Assembly (NCBI GenBank): GCA_921293015.1
Contig: OV121096.1
Span: 14,945,000-15,008,999, forward strand
Reading direction: 5' to 3'
Origin: Phorcus lineatus
Taxonomy: Eukaryota; Mollusca; Gastropoda; Trochida; Trochidae
Length of the DNA stretch: 64,000 nt
The notes under the pieces are model-generated. The model worked only from the letters and a program-made list of their open reading frames with translations. It was not told the DNA's origin and searched no databases. Positions 38,066-49,089 of the stretch are shown in pieces (positions within the stretch are counted from its first letter, which is position 1; every line of letters begins with the position of its first letter). A program made the translations under genes and the position numbers.

Positions 38066-38708
38066 CTACTGGCCCACCCGGACCTGTGCAGCCGTCGAAC
38101 ACTGCCTCTCAGATTGTCTCGGATGTCTGAACCTGAAATCGAGAAAATTATAAGACATATGATATAGCAAATCTATTGAAAATTCTAACAACTGTAAACT
38201 AGGGGCAAGTGAATATAACCAGCCAAACATTCCAGGTTCAGTCAGTCGGGAGATGGCATCTGCTAATACGTTCTGAGAACCAGGAACGTATTGAGCTTGT
38301 ATAGAGAAATTGTACATAGCCTGCAACCAAAACAAACGTCGCAGATATTTCATGACTACAGGGATTGGGAAAGGCAGGGGCCATGGGCCATTTTGCACAT
38401 TGGATGAAAAAATGGCCCATTCAAATTTGAAATTTTACCATTGCTACTAAGGGGAATCGCCCATTCAAAATTCTGAAAATGACCAGAAGTTCTATAGATG
38501 GCCCATTATGAAAGGTGTCTTTCCCAATCCCTGTGACTAGGGGTGATTTTGAGGTTTTCTTGTTTATTATTGCTTTGGTAGTAATATTGTCAGTCTTGAC
38601 AACCACACGTTTATTTCTCCATGTTGAACACCACCTGTCTGCAGCTAACAATGCTGTTACAGCCTCCTTTACATTGATATGTTCGTTCTCCATCAGAGGC
38701 AAATCCAA
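38066..38708 (-). pseudogene. Ngaro-like RNase H split by a MITE
   Basis: From 38708 the minus strand reads ENEHINVKEAVTALLAADRW, VVVKTDNITTKAIINKKTSK, and after the MITE at 38359-38533 LRRLFWLQAMYNFSIQAQYV, then PGSQNVLADAISRL. The E in VKEA, D in TDN and D in ADAISR are the metal-binding residues expected in this RNase H type. Removing the MITE and one copy of its 6 bp duplication restores a continuous reading, so the insertion is younger than the element. A stop follows at about 38066. Confidence 0.85.
38359..38533. mobile_element. 175 bp MITE in the RNase H
   Basis: The ends are inverted (CAGGGATTGGGAAAG at 38359 and CTTTCCCAATCCCTG ending 38533), with direct flanks TGACTA at 38353-38358 and 38534-38539. 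The interior has imperfect repeats around ATGGCCCATTCAAAATT. Reading across the flanks with the insert removed restores the RNase H frame, which confirms both limits. Confidence 0.9.
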
Positions 38709-39559
38709 CTTCCAATTGACATAAAAATAGTCTCCATTATAATAAGCTCCACCCCCTGCGGATCATGCATCTGTCTGAACTGTAACAAACGCTCGGTGAT
38801 CGATAAACATTTGAACCCCATTAAAAGTTTCTAAAAATTCTATCCACCACCCTATGTCTGCTTTCATTCAGGAGTCCATCAATACATTATGGGATGAACA
38901 TTTTAACGAGTTCTTGAGATCAATTATCCTGCGAAGAAACGTTCTTCCCCCTTTGACAACCATCGAAGCCCAACTCATTTTTCCAATCAGTTTTTCAGGC
39001 TGTTTCTTGCTACACCTCCTCCTAGTGTAAAAGTCTTGCAATAGAGCTTTATAATCACAGACCTTGTTGTCAGGTAAACGTAACACGCAAAGCTCAGTGT
39101 CAATTTCCACTCCTAGAAATGTTAGACATCTCGACGGTCCCTCAACTTTATTCCAATTGATACAGAATCCAAGTCTACGAAGAACGTTGACTAACAATGA
39201 TAAAGCATTTGTGCATGAATTAAAATCATCACAAATAATGAGAAAATCGTCCAAATATGCTATGACATCATAACCATATCTAGATTTCATAATTCTACAC
39301 ACCGATGAAGTAATTGTCTGAAAGATTTTCGGGCTCTTTGATGCTCCAAAGGGGAGTTTAGCATCATAGAAGTAGGTAGGCTGTGCTCTCCCTGGAATAC
39401 CCAAGCTAACCCAGTATACTTGTAATTGCTAGGATGTAAGCGCACACTTCTGTAAGCATTCTTGAGATCAACTTTTGCAACATAGCAACCCTCTTTAATC
39501 AACTTTGACGCAGTTCTAAGGTCCATGTATTCACAGTCACATGATTCCATATAGCTATT

Positions 39560-41194
39560 CTTACACCACTAGGGATGGTTATTTCTATTGTTCTGAGGAG
39601 TCATTGTTTCCTAATAACCAACCTTAACCCCGGGTATTTTTAAGTGCCCAGGGAGTTATCTATGACATGAAGTAGTTATTTGAGGTGGGTATTCATTTTA
39701 GAAGTTATTCTCCGTCAGATACCTTTCGTCCTCGGCTTCGCCTTGGACTTGGTATCTTCCCTCAAAAAATTATACATCGGGAATTTTCAAATATTTTCTC
39801 TCGGCTTTGCCTCGAGTCAATATTTGAAAATTCTCTCTGTGAGAATGTTTTTTTATTGTTCATATTTTTAAAAAAAGACCTCAAATAACTACCCATTGTC
39901 ACAAATAACCTCATTTGAGTATTCTGAAGAAACATCGATGACTTTGTACATCAGTCCATATAATTACTTCAACAAAAACAAGTCCAAAATTTTATTCAGG
40001 CAGACATCGATAGTCATGTCCATTTTCTGTAACATTTAATTACATTTTTAGATTCACAACACAATGTTTAATGACAACTTGGCGACGCGCTTTGTCATTA
40101 TCCGAGTTGATGCCTTCAGTTTTCTCGGGGCTGACGTTGGTTGTTGCTCCAGCCGTGGAGTTTGGATTTGTGCCGTCAAGAACGTCACTGACCGCTTTCA
40201 TCTGCTCTTCACTTAAGCCTGAAAAGTACAGTTGAATCACATTAAAGATTAAAACTCTACATTTGTCAACATGGACATCAGTCCGGGTAGTCACACGGTT
40301 GTTTATCGTTTTGACAAAATTGTTCAGATTGTTATGAAACGTGTACAGAACATTTACACTTCCGAAAAATGTGTTTCCATTATTTAGATTTTAACGTAAG
40401 CCGTTGGAGGTGCATCAATAATGATTGGTAAATACCTGTTGCAGATCTGTGACCTGTTCGCTCCATTATGAGTTGATCTTTGTTCTTGAGTAAATTCTTG
40501 CGAGGCCTCTATTAACTTTTTGTCAGATTGTGTAAGATCCATGTCACTTCAACCAACAGCAATGAAAGGCTATCGCTTAGAACAGTGAATACCTGGTCGT
40601 GCGAGACGCGCATGCTCTGAATGAACGTGCAACTCATGGGCGTTGCGTTTGGTTGACCCGTTCTGTGTTTTCGTCTACATTTTCCAATAAACATTTAGCA
40701 TATGAATCATATGGTGAAAGTAAGTGTGTAACGTTGATCATACCATTGTCATTATCAGATATGGGGTAGATGTTCAGTTCTTAAAAGATGAAATAAAGTC
40801 ATTGTGTGTGCAATAACATATGTTGAACTGAACCAAGAGGTAATAATTTTTACCCAGTACAAAACCATGGGACATGTATTTTGCGATTAAGAGATGAAAC
40901 AATTGAGATATCGAAATCTGTGAAACATTCAGTATGAGAAAAGATGATGTTTTGTAATTCATATTCTTGGATTATCATTACATCTATATTGATATTTAAG
41001 CAAAATATGAAAATGATGTGCTAATAGATTGATCAGATGCCATACGGAAAGGTTATGTCCAAATACCCTAGGGAGCTATGTGAAATACCCTAGGGAGGTT
41101 ATGTGGAACGTTTCAATTTAAAACTATTCAAATTGATCCTAATTGTTAGAAAATGTTTTTATACCTTTCAATAAACAAACCCACGTGGTGTAAG
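39560..41194. mobile_element. 1.6 kb TIR insertion in the RT
   Basis: Inverted CTTACACCAC (39560-39569) and GTGGTGTAAG (41185-41194) bound sequence that interrupts the Ngaro-like RT. A TA target duplication (TTA/TAA) is possible. The interior holds a palindromic AT-rich region at 39700-39850 and two short minus-strand frames that look like exons: 40544-40440 (MDLTQSDKKLIEASQEFT, ending at a GTATTT donor) and about 40216-40040 (GLSEEQMKAVSDVLDGTNPN after a TTTTCAG acceptor). These two do not join in frame by simple splicing, and no protein family was recognised. Part of the insert's boundary sequence beyond 41194 belongs to a separate fold-back. Confidence 0.5.
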
Positions 41195-41199
41195 TCGTT

Positions 41200-41285
41200 T
41201 AGACACCTTGTCATCGGGAATTACGGAATAAAACCCTCGATTTCATCTCGGGTTATATTCCGTAATTCCCTCGATGCGGTGTCTA
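41200..41285. other. 86 bp fold-back (long hairpin)
   Basis: TAGACACC (41200-41207) pairs with GGTGTCTA (41278-41285) and, inside, GGGAATTACGGAATA pairs with TATTCCGTAATTCCC around a short loop near 41243. The arms are near perfect. It lies just where the RT reading is lost, next to the 1.6 kb insertion, and may be a tiny fold-back MITE. Confidence 0.75.
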
Positions 41286-41664
41286 ACCTTAACATACCAC
41301 TCTCAGCTGGTAGACTACCATCATGGATTAGTCTTATCTTGCCTGTTGGCTTCGGGATAGCACCGAGCGCACTAACAATTTCTGGTTTTGTATCCGCTAA
41401 AACATAATTACCCATTTCAATTTCACATTTTACCTGTTTTTCAACTAAATCCTTATTTTCAAAAGCTGACCTATGATTTCTAGTTACAACTTTCTGCACA
41501 TTTTTTACATCACAATCGTCAATTAAAAGAAAACCATTCTCAATCCCGTCTAGAATATAGTCTCTGTCCGGGTCTGAATCTGGTAATAGTTCTGTCCAAC
41601 TGACAACTTTAGTGAGTTGAGTTCCCAGTCCTCCATTCATTTTTTGCTGGTTCATCCTTGCCTG

Positions 41665-42532
41665 TTATTGCTCTCGGTCGTGCTGCTCGATGGCAAAAGC
41701 ATGATCCAGTCTACTGTGTCTTCGAAAACATGCCGTGCAAACATGCATCAATCTGCAGGACTCCTCCCGACAATATGTAGAATTGAACCTGCGACATATT
41801 TCCTGACCATCAGGTGTGAATGGACCCCTGGGTCTTGGCTGTCTCGACGTAGGGAAAGTAGCATCCGGAGGTCTGTTCGATACCTTGGCTGTACTTGTAG
41901 TAGGCTTCGTAACAAGCTGATGATCACGGTGATCTTGGGACGGCGTGCCCCATCTGAAACCCTCCTTCGCCTGTAGCATGCGATACTCCTTGTCATAAAG
42001 GATAACACTGGGCCACATGTATTTCGCAGAGTATCTGGTTATGTCCTGCATGTACTTCAGGTAATCGTCAATTTGGCACTGATTAACTTTTCCATCACTG
42101 AACATGTCCCGCAGCAAGCCGATATTGGCATACACCTACATTTCTACTGTAATCTTGGACAAATTTCTACTCTTTGCTCCGATCTCCAGACTTATACCCT
42201 CACCTATTTCGATTTTCTGTCGAGGGGTATCCAAAGACTCCATCCATAGGTGATCAATGTAATCCAACGGCTTTTGTTTACGTTCGGCATGGGCGCCGCC
42301 ACCTTGTCGACCTTCACCTCTTCCTTCACTCGGGCTTCCGTTGTCCACGTGATCGCCACATGCTAGTTCTTGTTTCACCATAAAGTTCACGTTTCATTTT
42401 CTCCAACCGGAGGCATTCCAATTCAGCTCTCAAATTTTCACATTCGCCATGCAACTTGTCCGTTTCGCTTGACACAGCGTGTTGGATCACTGACCTTGGT
42501 GACCGAATGTCACCGTGAGAACGCAAAGACAA
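41665..42532 (-). pseudogene. Ngaro-like gag relic
   Basis: Three overlapping minus-strand frames (42532-42326, 42390-42136, 42135-41665) form one broken gag. The first has a coiled-coil-like stretch (ENLRAELECLRLEKMKREL). The last has IGLLRDMFSDGKV, then a C-x7-C-x4-C-x3-H finger (ICRRFNSTYCREES, CRLMH) followed by C-x2-C. A CCCH-type finger near the gag end is usual in Ngaro/DIRS-group gags and probably binds RNA. Two frame changes inactivate it. It lies directly upstream of the RT frame. Confidence 0.7.
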
Positions 42533-42578
42533 TTCACCCTCTGTAGCTTGCAGCTGATGAACAGTTGGACTTCTTAGG

Positions 42579-42707
42579 GCGTTAGGTTTATAAGGGAGGT
42601 TACTCTTATAGAAACCAGAGTACTAAGAGTTACGAAGCGTTCGTAAAATACAAACAATGGATTCACTCAAAAACTATTTTGACTTTCAAAATATAACATT
42701 GAGTAAA
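42579..42707 (-). repeat. Split repeat A1 (5' end)
   Basis: 129 bp nearly identical to 36818-36946, in direct orientation; landmarks are CGTTAGGTTTATAAGGGAGG and GGATTCACTCAAAAACTA. Confidence 0.9.
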
Positions 42708-43314
42708 AACATCTGAACAGTTATGTTAACTAGACATGGCATTATGGCCAGCCTGCAGAAGCTATGCCTTAACTATCGCCAGTCTCATACTGTCCAAGTT
42801 AACCCTTGCTGCCGACCTAAGACTTTTCTGGCCTTGCTCTCTAGCTTACTGCAAAGGAAATAGATAGTCAATTCAGAAAGCTCCTGGCAAAAGCTACATC
42901 CGGGGACTGGAACAAACATGTCGGCCTCCATGTCGCAGTCCGTCGACTGCAAGATTTGTAAAGAGAAAGTGCTGCATGTAGTGCGAAGGACCCTGTAATG
43001 CGAAACAACAATATATTCAAGTTCGTCCCAGGTTATAATTGTTTTTTTTTCAAGATTTATGTTCAGTTCTTCATTCAAACTCTTTTCTTTGATACTTTAA
43101 AAAAAATTCGCCTTTGAAAATAACAGTTAAAAGAATGTTGAATAGGATAAAATTTACCCTTCCATGGATGGTTTTAATATGATGTCTGATAATGGTCTTA
43201 GTGTTTTAGATTCCGTTTCATCAGAAATTATTTTAAACCCGGCATCTTAGAACATCAACTTTATATCAAATTAGGTTTTGGATACCATTGCAATTAATAC
43301 ATATATATGTTTAA
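42708..43314. other. Spacer upstream of the Ngaro-like element
   Basis: A 97-codon minus-strand frame (43078-42785) with seven cysteines is present but matches nothing I recognise, and its codon usage is not distinctive. Otherwise AT-rich. Confidence 0.3.
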
Positions 43315-43480
43315 ACGCACTAGTGCACGCCAATATTTCGTAAACACAATGAATGCACAGATACTACATATCTCTCGATATTACTCACTATCGTCACTCA
43401 AGTAATCTACCTCGTAAGTTATTAACAAATATTCACGTATTGAGGTAGTAAAGTGGATTTTTAAAGGCCGGTAGTATTTA

Positions 43481-43959
43481 ACCCTTAAGATGCGGGTCCC
43501 GGGCCTGTCCGGGTTGAAATTTGCTTTGACCGCATGTCCTCTGGGCGAGATGCGACATCCAAACTCTATTTTTCTCACGCTAGCTCATTAACGCCGAGGT
43601 TCACAGTAGCGAAGGACGGGCAATTGTTGCACGGCAGTAGTGTCAGTTCAACGCTAGTACTTTCCGTCCGTCTGTCGCTAAGCTACCGAATTTTGTTTCG
43701 TTGGTGTTCTAAATAATGCGCGTACATGTCCCGAAAATTATGCAAACATTGATACCGTTTATCGTACCGAAAATAAGCGTTAAAATCACTCAATTTTCCC
43801 CCACTCCCCGCCGCACGTGCTAATAGCCTGTGGGCACTTTCTCCCCGCTCGCACGAGCTTACCGTCCCGCGTGTGCTATCGTTTGCTTACAAGCCTGCAC
43901 TCACACCAAACGCACAACCTTATATCGCACGCCCTATGCTCTGAACGGATTTCAATACC
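43481..43959. other. E1 interior before the satellite
   Basis: A CpG-containing patch (43490-43920) with no recognised gene; short open frames match nothing known. Confidence 0.35.
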
Positions 43960-45560
43960 GGTTGGATCATTTGAAAGAGCAGAAAATTGTCTTCAATTCA
44001 ATATAAAATACGTAACTACGCTACCTGAATTGAAGATACAGCATGTGCCGCAAAAAAGGTGATTTTTACATATTTTTAGTTTTACACCATTTTGTCACAC
44101 CAATTTTTACATGATGTGCTCAACGTATTTTGACAATTTTTATATCATAAGACAGAGAGAAAGATTGTCTTTCTTTCCATGTAAAATGTGTACATGCGCG
44201 ATAATAAATAAAGACACAGCAAGCGCCGCACAAAAAGCTAATTTCTCGATTCAAATCATGTAAACTGAACGGCGATTTTGACATGTGCCTTTCTTTCGCT
44301 CATATCTTCTCAACAGCTAGGCGTATTTTGAAATTGATTACATCGTGATAAAGAAGGAATAATTGTCTTCGATTTGATATAAAAAAAATTATATACACCA
44401 TATAGAATAAAGATACAGCAAGTTCCGCAAAATTGTGACTTTTGTTTATTCTTTACGTTTTTACCATTTTCTCGCACTTTATATCACATAAAGTTCTCGG
44501 TAAATTTTGCAATTTCATATATCAAAATATAGAGAAAAGGATAATCTTTATTGCCATGTAAAATTGGTATGTACAAGAAAATCAGAAAGGACCCGGCGCG
44601 CATCGCACAAACAGGCAATTTCTCTATTCATATTTTGTTTACCGAGAAGCGATTTATTTTCAACTGCTTTTTACACTTCCTATCCATTTAACGGCAGAGC
44701 GCATTATCGACATTTTTATATCACAATAAAGAGGAAAGGATCGTCTTCAATTCTATATAAAATTTGCAAATTACAATTAGACAATAAAGGAGCGGTTAGT
44801 GATGTCGCAATTATCAAAATCTGTTCTAAAATACCCGAGGGTACCATCTTTGCAAACTTTATATATTCCAAACCAAGTGGTACATATTTATTATTTTCAT
44901 ATCATCGTAAAGCAGAAAGAAATACCTTCATTTTTATGTGTAATTTGCCCATATTTGCATCAAAATAAAACGTGTGGAAACGATGCGACATATGTTGCGG
45001 TAAGGCGATTATCAAAGACTTTATTACTAGCTATACCCACGTTTCGTTGGTAATAACTTCTAATTACAGTGCAAAAGATTGTTATGATTTATTTCTTCGT
45101 AAAGAAGAATAAATTGCCTTCAATTCCATATATAATTTGCATGTATACAAAGCGAATAACATGATTTATAAAGTTGGAAATAAAGACAATTTATATTGTG
45201 TGTGAGTGTATGTTTCAACGGGGATACCCCGCCTGCACGCGCTGAGCGCGTGCGTTTGCCCGGGGCTATTAGCTTAGTAATATTACTGTGGGGGTCAGAA
45301 CGTTATCGGGATTTATCACTACCCTGTTTTCGTAATTTATATCTTTCGTTTAGGATGGCGTATCGTAATAAAATTTATCGTGAAATATAGAGCAAAAAAT
45401 TAGCTTCAATTCCGTATATAATTTGCATGTGTACACTCAGTGATTAAATGATTTTATAATGTTTGAAATGAAGACAATTTTTAAATTTTGTAAAATTCGT
45501 TCTAAACATATTATAAAAATAATTTTTATATCGATGTGAAGAGGAACTATTCATCTTTAG
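43960..45560 (+). repeat. Diverged satellite of about 185 bp inside E1
   Basis: A phrase like AATTGTCTTCAATTCCATAT then AATTTGCATGTACA recurs at 43985, 44163, 44360, 44538, 44749, 44921, 45112 and 45400. The steps are 178, 197, 178, 211, 172 and 191, then 288 bp. Units also share GTGATAAAGAAGAxA and ATAAAGACACAGCAAGCGCC. Divergence is high, so the array is old. A GC-rich CGCGCTGAGCGCG palindrome at about 45237 interrupts it. Confidence 0.7.
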
Positions 45561-46865
45561 TTTCGTTTTGATTTCGCGCATGCGCTCTTGGAATTTATTG
45601 AGTTACGGCGCCCGAATTGAAAACAACCGTTCCAGGGGTGATAGAAATTTCATTCAAAGTGTCAAGTAAGTATCATCCATTTGTAACACGGGATTCGCCG
45701 ACTAGCTTTGTATAAAACGACGATAATGTCCGTAATTCGCCATGTAAACACGCCATATGTTGTTAAAACGGTCGCATCTGGCGGCGCTGGAAAATTCGGC
45801 CACAGGGGCTAATTGCGCTATAACGGTAGCGAGGCGAGTGCTGGAAAATTCAGCCACGGGGGCAAAACTGGTCAAAATAATATTCAGCAACGTAAGAGTT
45901 AATGTTACGTTACATTAAATCCGCATGAACTACGATATCGGAAATTTTGCTCATAACCAGAAAAGCGGAAACGGCAGCCGCTATGGTCAATCTAATAACA
46001 ATGCTAATACAGTGTTATTAAATCAATTAATTTACAAAATTGCTTTCATAAAACATATTTCATGATTTGTTCTCAGTTCAGAGTTTAGGTTAATTCAATA
46101 GCTGCACACACTACTAGTTCAGCCGTTTCCAAGTGTCAATTTATCGGTTTTGTGCACAGCTAACCATAGATTTTTATATGTCCAAGCCGACAGCGGCTGT
46201 CTTTACGTTTTCATTGTTGATTGCAGGTAAATTGTAAAGAATGTTTAGTATTCCATTGCATCGATAGAAAGTTTAACTAAATGCATAAGTCCTCGTAAAC
46301 CTTGAAATAGCCAATTTATACCGTAAAAGGGTGCACTAGTGCCTTTAAACGCACTTGTGCACACCTATATTTCGTAAACACACCGAATGCACAGTTACTG
46401 CATATCTCTCTATATTATTCAAGATCCTCACTCAAGTAATCTACCTCGTAAGTTATTTATATTAACAAATATTTACGTATTCAGGTCGTAAGGTTGATTT
46501 TTAAAGACCGGAAAATAAATAAACATGGCAATAATTTGAACCACAACGTACCAGGTTGGTATGACCTGAACTGCTGCATACCAAGCAAGTTGGTCTATCG
46601 CCAATGTCTACGTCATCTGCAGGGTAGATAATGACGTATGCATATTATACTAGTTACAACAAAGGGTTAAAAGAATAAATACGGTAAAAGCTACATACAA
46701 CCATATCTTAACCAATCACACTTACCAACATACATTCACATATGCATTCACTTATGGTAATGATAGTTATTGAAATCTAAACTAATTACTTAACGTTAAC
46801 TTAAATGATTTGGACAACTACGGTAACACTATGATTTAGGAAAAGGTGATAAAGTACTTTAACGA

Positions 46866-47083
46866 TCTCACTGTACTGTGAGATAAATATTAATATTACA
46901 CTTGTACAGCTCACTGTACCGTGAACTTCAAGCAAAAGTAAAAGCAACATTATAATCTACCTTGATGTAATTTATAATATATACAGCACATTTATGGAAA
47001 TAAATGTATATCTCACACAACTCACTATACTGGGAGTTATAGACTAAACCATATAACTATCATAACTCGCTATACTGTGAATT
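46866..47083 (+). repeat. Four near-palindromic 16-mers
   Basis: CTCACTGTACTGTGAG-like words occur at about 46867, 46910, 47020 and 47067 within 220 bases. Each can pair CTCAC with GTGAG across a six-base centre. They may be transposase or host factor sites. Confidence 0.5.
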
Positions 47084-47181
47084 ATCACTATATATAATAT
47101 TTACACATGATAGATAATATATGATGGAACTAACCATATTATAAACTACAGCTGATATCACAACCAACTATGATATGCATA

Positions 47182-48592
47182 TGTTACAGTTAATATGTAT
47201 AATCAGGGAATATGTATAATCCCTGAAAATTTCAGTGATTATGTATATTCCCTGATTCACTCGGTGAGTATGTATATTCCCTGAAATTTTCAGGGATTAT
47301 ACATATTCCCTGATAAAAGTCAGCAAATATTATACATATTCCCTGAATGCTTATAAATGAGATACCAACACAGTTTACAGTTGTTTTCTTTATTACATTC
47401 CAACCCTAAATGACATGTCACACATGACACATAACACAGGACACAGTTGTTTCAAATATGTATTCATCAGTTGTACCAAAAGAAACATCTCATGACATTT
47501 CTGATGTTTTCATCAAACTAATTTATAACATCATGAAATAACTAGACACAGTTGTTTCAGATATTTGTCATCAACACAGGGTATAAATTGTACAAAATGC
47601 CATATGCATGTATCGCATGAAACTTCTGACATGGATATCAGACTAACTTTTGTTTTTACAGGAGAGTGAGGGGTGACACCTTGAATTACACTTGACACCA
47701 GACTTGTAGCACTTGCATTTATTTGTTTGACATCTTTTTGTCCCAGCACAGTTACATTTGGCAAATCCCTGTCCATTACATATCGATTCAGACTGAACAG
47801 CTGATCTCAGAGACACAGTACAGTTGGTAGACATGTCGGTCAGATTGTACAGCGCTGTGGCACACACGTCAAACTGGTTGCGGGAATACTTCCCACTCAG
47901 GATTCCAGCTTTCACAGCAATAGTGTACATGTCAGTGTCACTAATGTCAGTCACAACACCAATCAAATTGCGAGGATCAGCTCTACCTCTATCTACTGCG
48001 GGAATTGAGATTGTTACATTGTCACCAACTTCACTTCTGACAGCACAACTTTACTTCTTTTCACCATCTTCTCAGCTTGTTGCAACTGGGATTCTGCAGC
48101 ACGCTTCCTCTGGGTCTGAATTTCTTCTTGTCGGGTTTCAATGACATCTTGAGTTGGTGCTGGTTCTGTGTCTGGTTCTGTTGTTGGAGTTGGTGCTGGT
48201 TCTGTGTCTGGTTCTGTTGTTGGAGCTGGGGAGATGATTTTGAGCAGATCTTCTTCAGTTTGGAGTCTGGATATGATCTCTGCTCAAAATAAGAACATTT
48301 ATTATAAACTATGTTTCATACATGCATATGTTTGATGCATGCATTTGTGTATGTGGTAACATGTTGTTAAGGTATAATAGATGAAGAAAACAACTGTAAA
48401 CTGTGTTGGTATCTCATTTATAAGCATTCAGGGAATATGTATAATATTTGCTGACTTTTATCAGGGAATATGTATAATCCCTGAAAATTTCAGGGAATAT
48501 ACATACTCACTGAGTGAATCAGGGAATATACATAATCACTGAAATTTTCAGGGATTATACATATTCCCTGATTATACATATTAACTGTAACA
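47182..48592. mobile_element. Ginger-like element with 209 bp TIRs
   Basis: 1411 bp with near-perfect inverted repeats of 209 bp (47182-47390 and 48384-48592), ends TGTTACAG...CTGTAACA, and a 4 bp CATA duplication (47178-47181; 48593-48596). TGT...ACA ends with a 4 bp duplication are the signature of Ginger-type DNA transposons, whose transposase is related to retroviral-type integrase. The TIRs themselves contain several CAGGGAATATGTATAATCCC words in alternating orientation. Between the TIRs there is only the C-terminal part of a KRBA2-like protein; no integrase core. The family call is an inference from ends plus content. Confidence 0.65.
47643..48286 (-). pseudogene. KRBA2-like C-terminal region, frameshifted
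   Basis: On the minus strand, after an acceptor-like TGAGCAG near 48287, the frame reads IISRLQTEEDLLKIISPAPT, then two PTTEPDTEPAPT repeats, TRQEEIQTQRKRAAESQLQ and QQAEKMVKRSKVVLS. A frameshift near 48040 follows, then GDNVTISIPAVDRGRADPRN, KYSRNQFDVC and a cysteine cluster FAKCNCAGTKRCQTNKCKC plus CNSRCH. The last block is the C-terminal zinc-binding tail of 'KRAB-A domain-containing protein 2-like' proteins, which elsewhere carry an integrase core upstream. Here only the tail is retained between the TIRs. A non-autonomous derivative keeping one exon is the simplest reading. Confidence 0.65.
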
Positions 48593-48596
48593 CATA

Positions 48597-49089
48597 TTAA
48601 TACAACACCAAATATATACACAGGACTAAAGATTACTAACCTTAGCTATATGAATCATTAACACCATCCAGATCTCCTTGATCTCGATCCTATGAATATA
48701 TCAGGATACAACACAAAATCACATATCCAACGACGTGTATGACAAAGCTTATGAGACTGACCAAGAAGTTGAAATCACCTAACCTTTAAAACTAATGCTA
48801 TGCTTGGGTTAACCTAGAACAATAGAACTTGCATTGACCTTAGCATGGGACACGCTTGGGGAGAGATTGTAGTGGGGAAAAGCATGCAGTGCAAGTTAGT
48901 AATGCTGACCTAAGATAAGTTCGATGTTTAAAGAGCTATGGTTAAAAATGTTGAATATAAAATAAAGATTAAAATGGTTTAGATATAGTTTATTTAATGA
49001 GAATGTTTTACTCATCAAAATACGACAAACCAATATATTCAGTTACTATATATGTTTATTCACAAAATTATTTACAACTCGAAAATATT
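48597..49089. other. E2 interior spacer
   Basis: AT-rich; no gene or repeat recognised. Confidence 0.4.

Larger units (their letters stand above)
38868..41655 (-). pseudogene. Ngaro-like reverse transcriptase (split)
   Basis: The N-terminal part (41655 down to about 41290) reads RNHRSAFENKDLVEKQV, KPEIVSALGAIPKPTGKIRL and IHDGSLPAESG, the start of the RT fingers. After an insertion (39560-41285) it resumes at 39550 with MDLRTASKLIKEGCYVAKVD and LKNAYRSVRLHP (motif A aspartate in KVDLKNA), then after a one-base shift near 39395 DAKLPFGASKSPKIFQ (motif B) and VIAYLDDFLIIC (motif C). The thumb reads GKMSWASMVVKGGRTFLRRI. All catalytic motifs are present, but the gene cannot be translated whole. 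Confidence 0.85.
36509..42707 (-). mobile_element. Ngaro-like tyrosine-recombinase retrotransposon with split direct repeats
   Basis: On the minus strand the order is repeat A1 (42579-42707), gag, RT, RNase H, tyrosine recombinase, then B1 (36947-37091), A2 (36818-36946), a 162 bp spacer and B2 (36509-36655). A1...B1-A2...B2 is the split-direct-repeat layout of Ngaro and PAT elements, different from the inverted repeats of DIRS. RT has YLDD and the recombinase has its R, HxxR and Y boxes, but frameshifts break gag, RT and recombinase, and two insertions (38359-38533; 39560-41285) split RNase H and RT. The copy is dead but near complete. Confidence 0.8.
43315..46344 (+). mobile_element. TTAA-flanked TIR element E1 (3.03 kb)
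   Basis: It starts after TTAA (43311-43314) with ACGCACTAGTGCACGCC and ends before TTAA (46345-46348); the reverse complement of that end reads AGGCACTAGTGCACCC. TTAA duplications with short TIRs are typical of piggyBac-type (or Kolobok) elements. The first about 170 bp (43315-43480) and last about 315 bp (46030-46344) are shared with E2. The interior holds a tandem satellite (43960-45560) instead of a transposase. No coding gene was recognised, so it would be non-autonomous. Confidence 0.65.

Noticed and set aside
42785..43078. 97-residue cysteine-containing minus-strand frame upstream of the Ngaro-like element
   Set aside because: It lies outside repeat A1, has no paired CxxC pattern and no known family; not called as a gene.
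44507..44968. 153-residue open frame inside the E1 element
   Set aside because: It runs across diverged units of the 185 bp satellite and has no recognisable domain; most likely chance.
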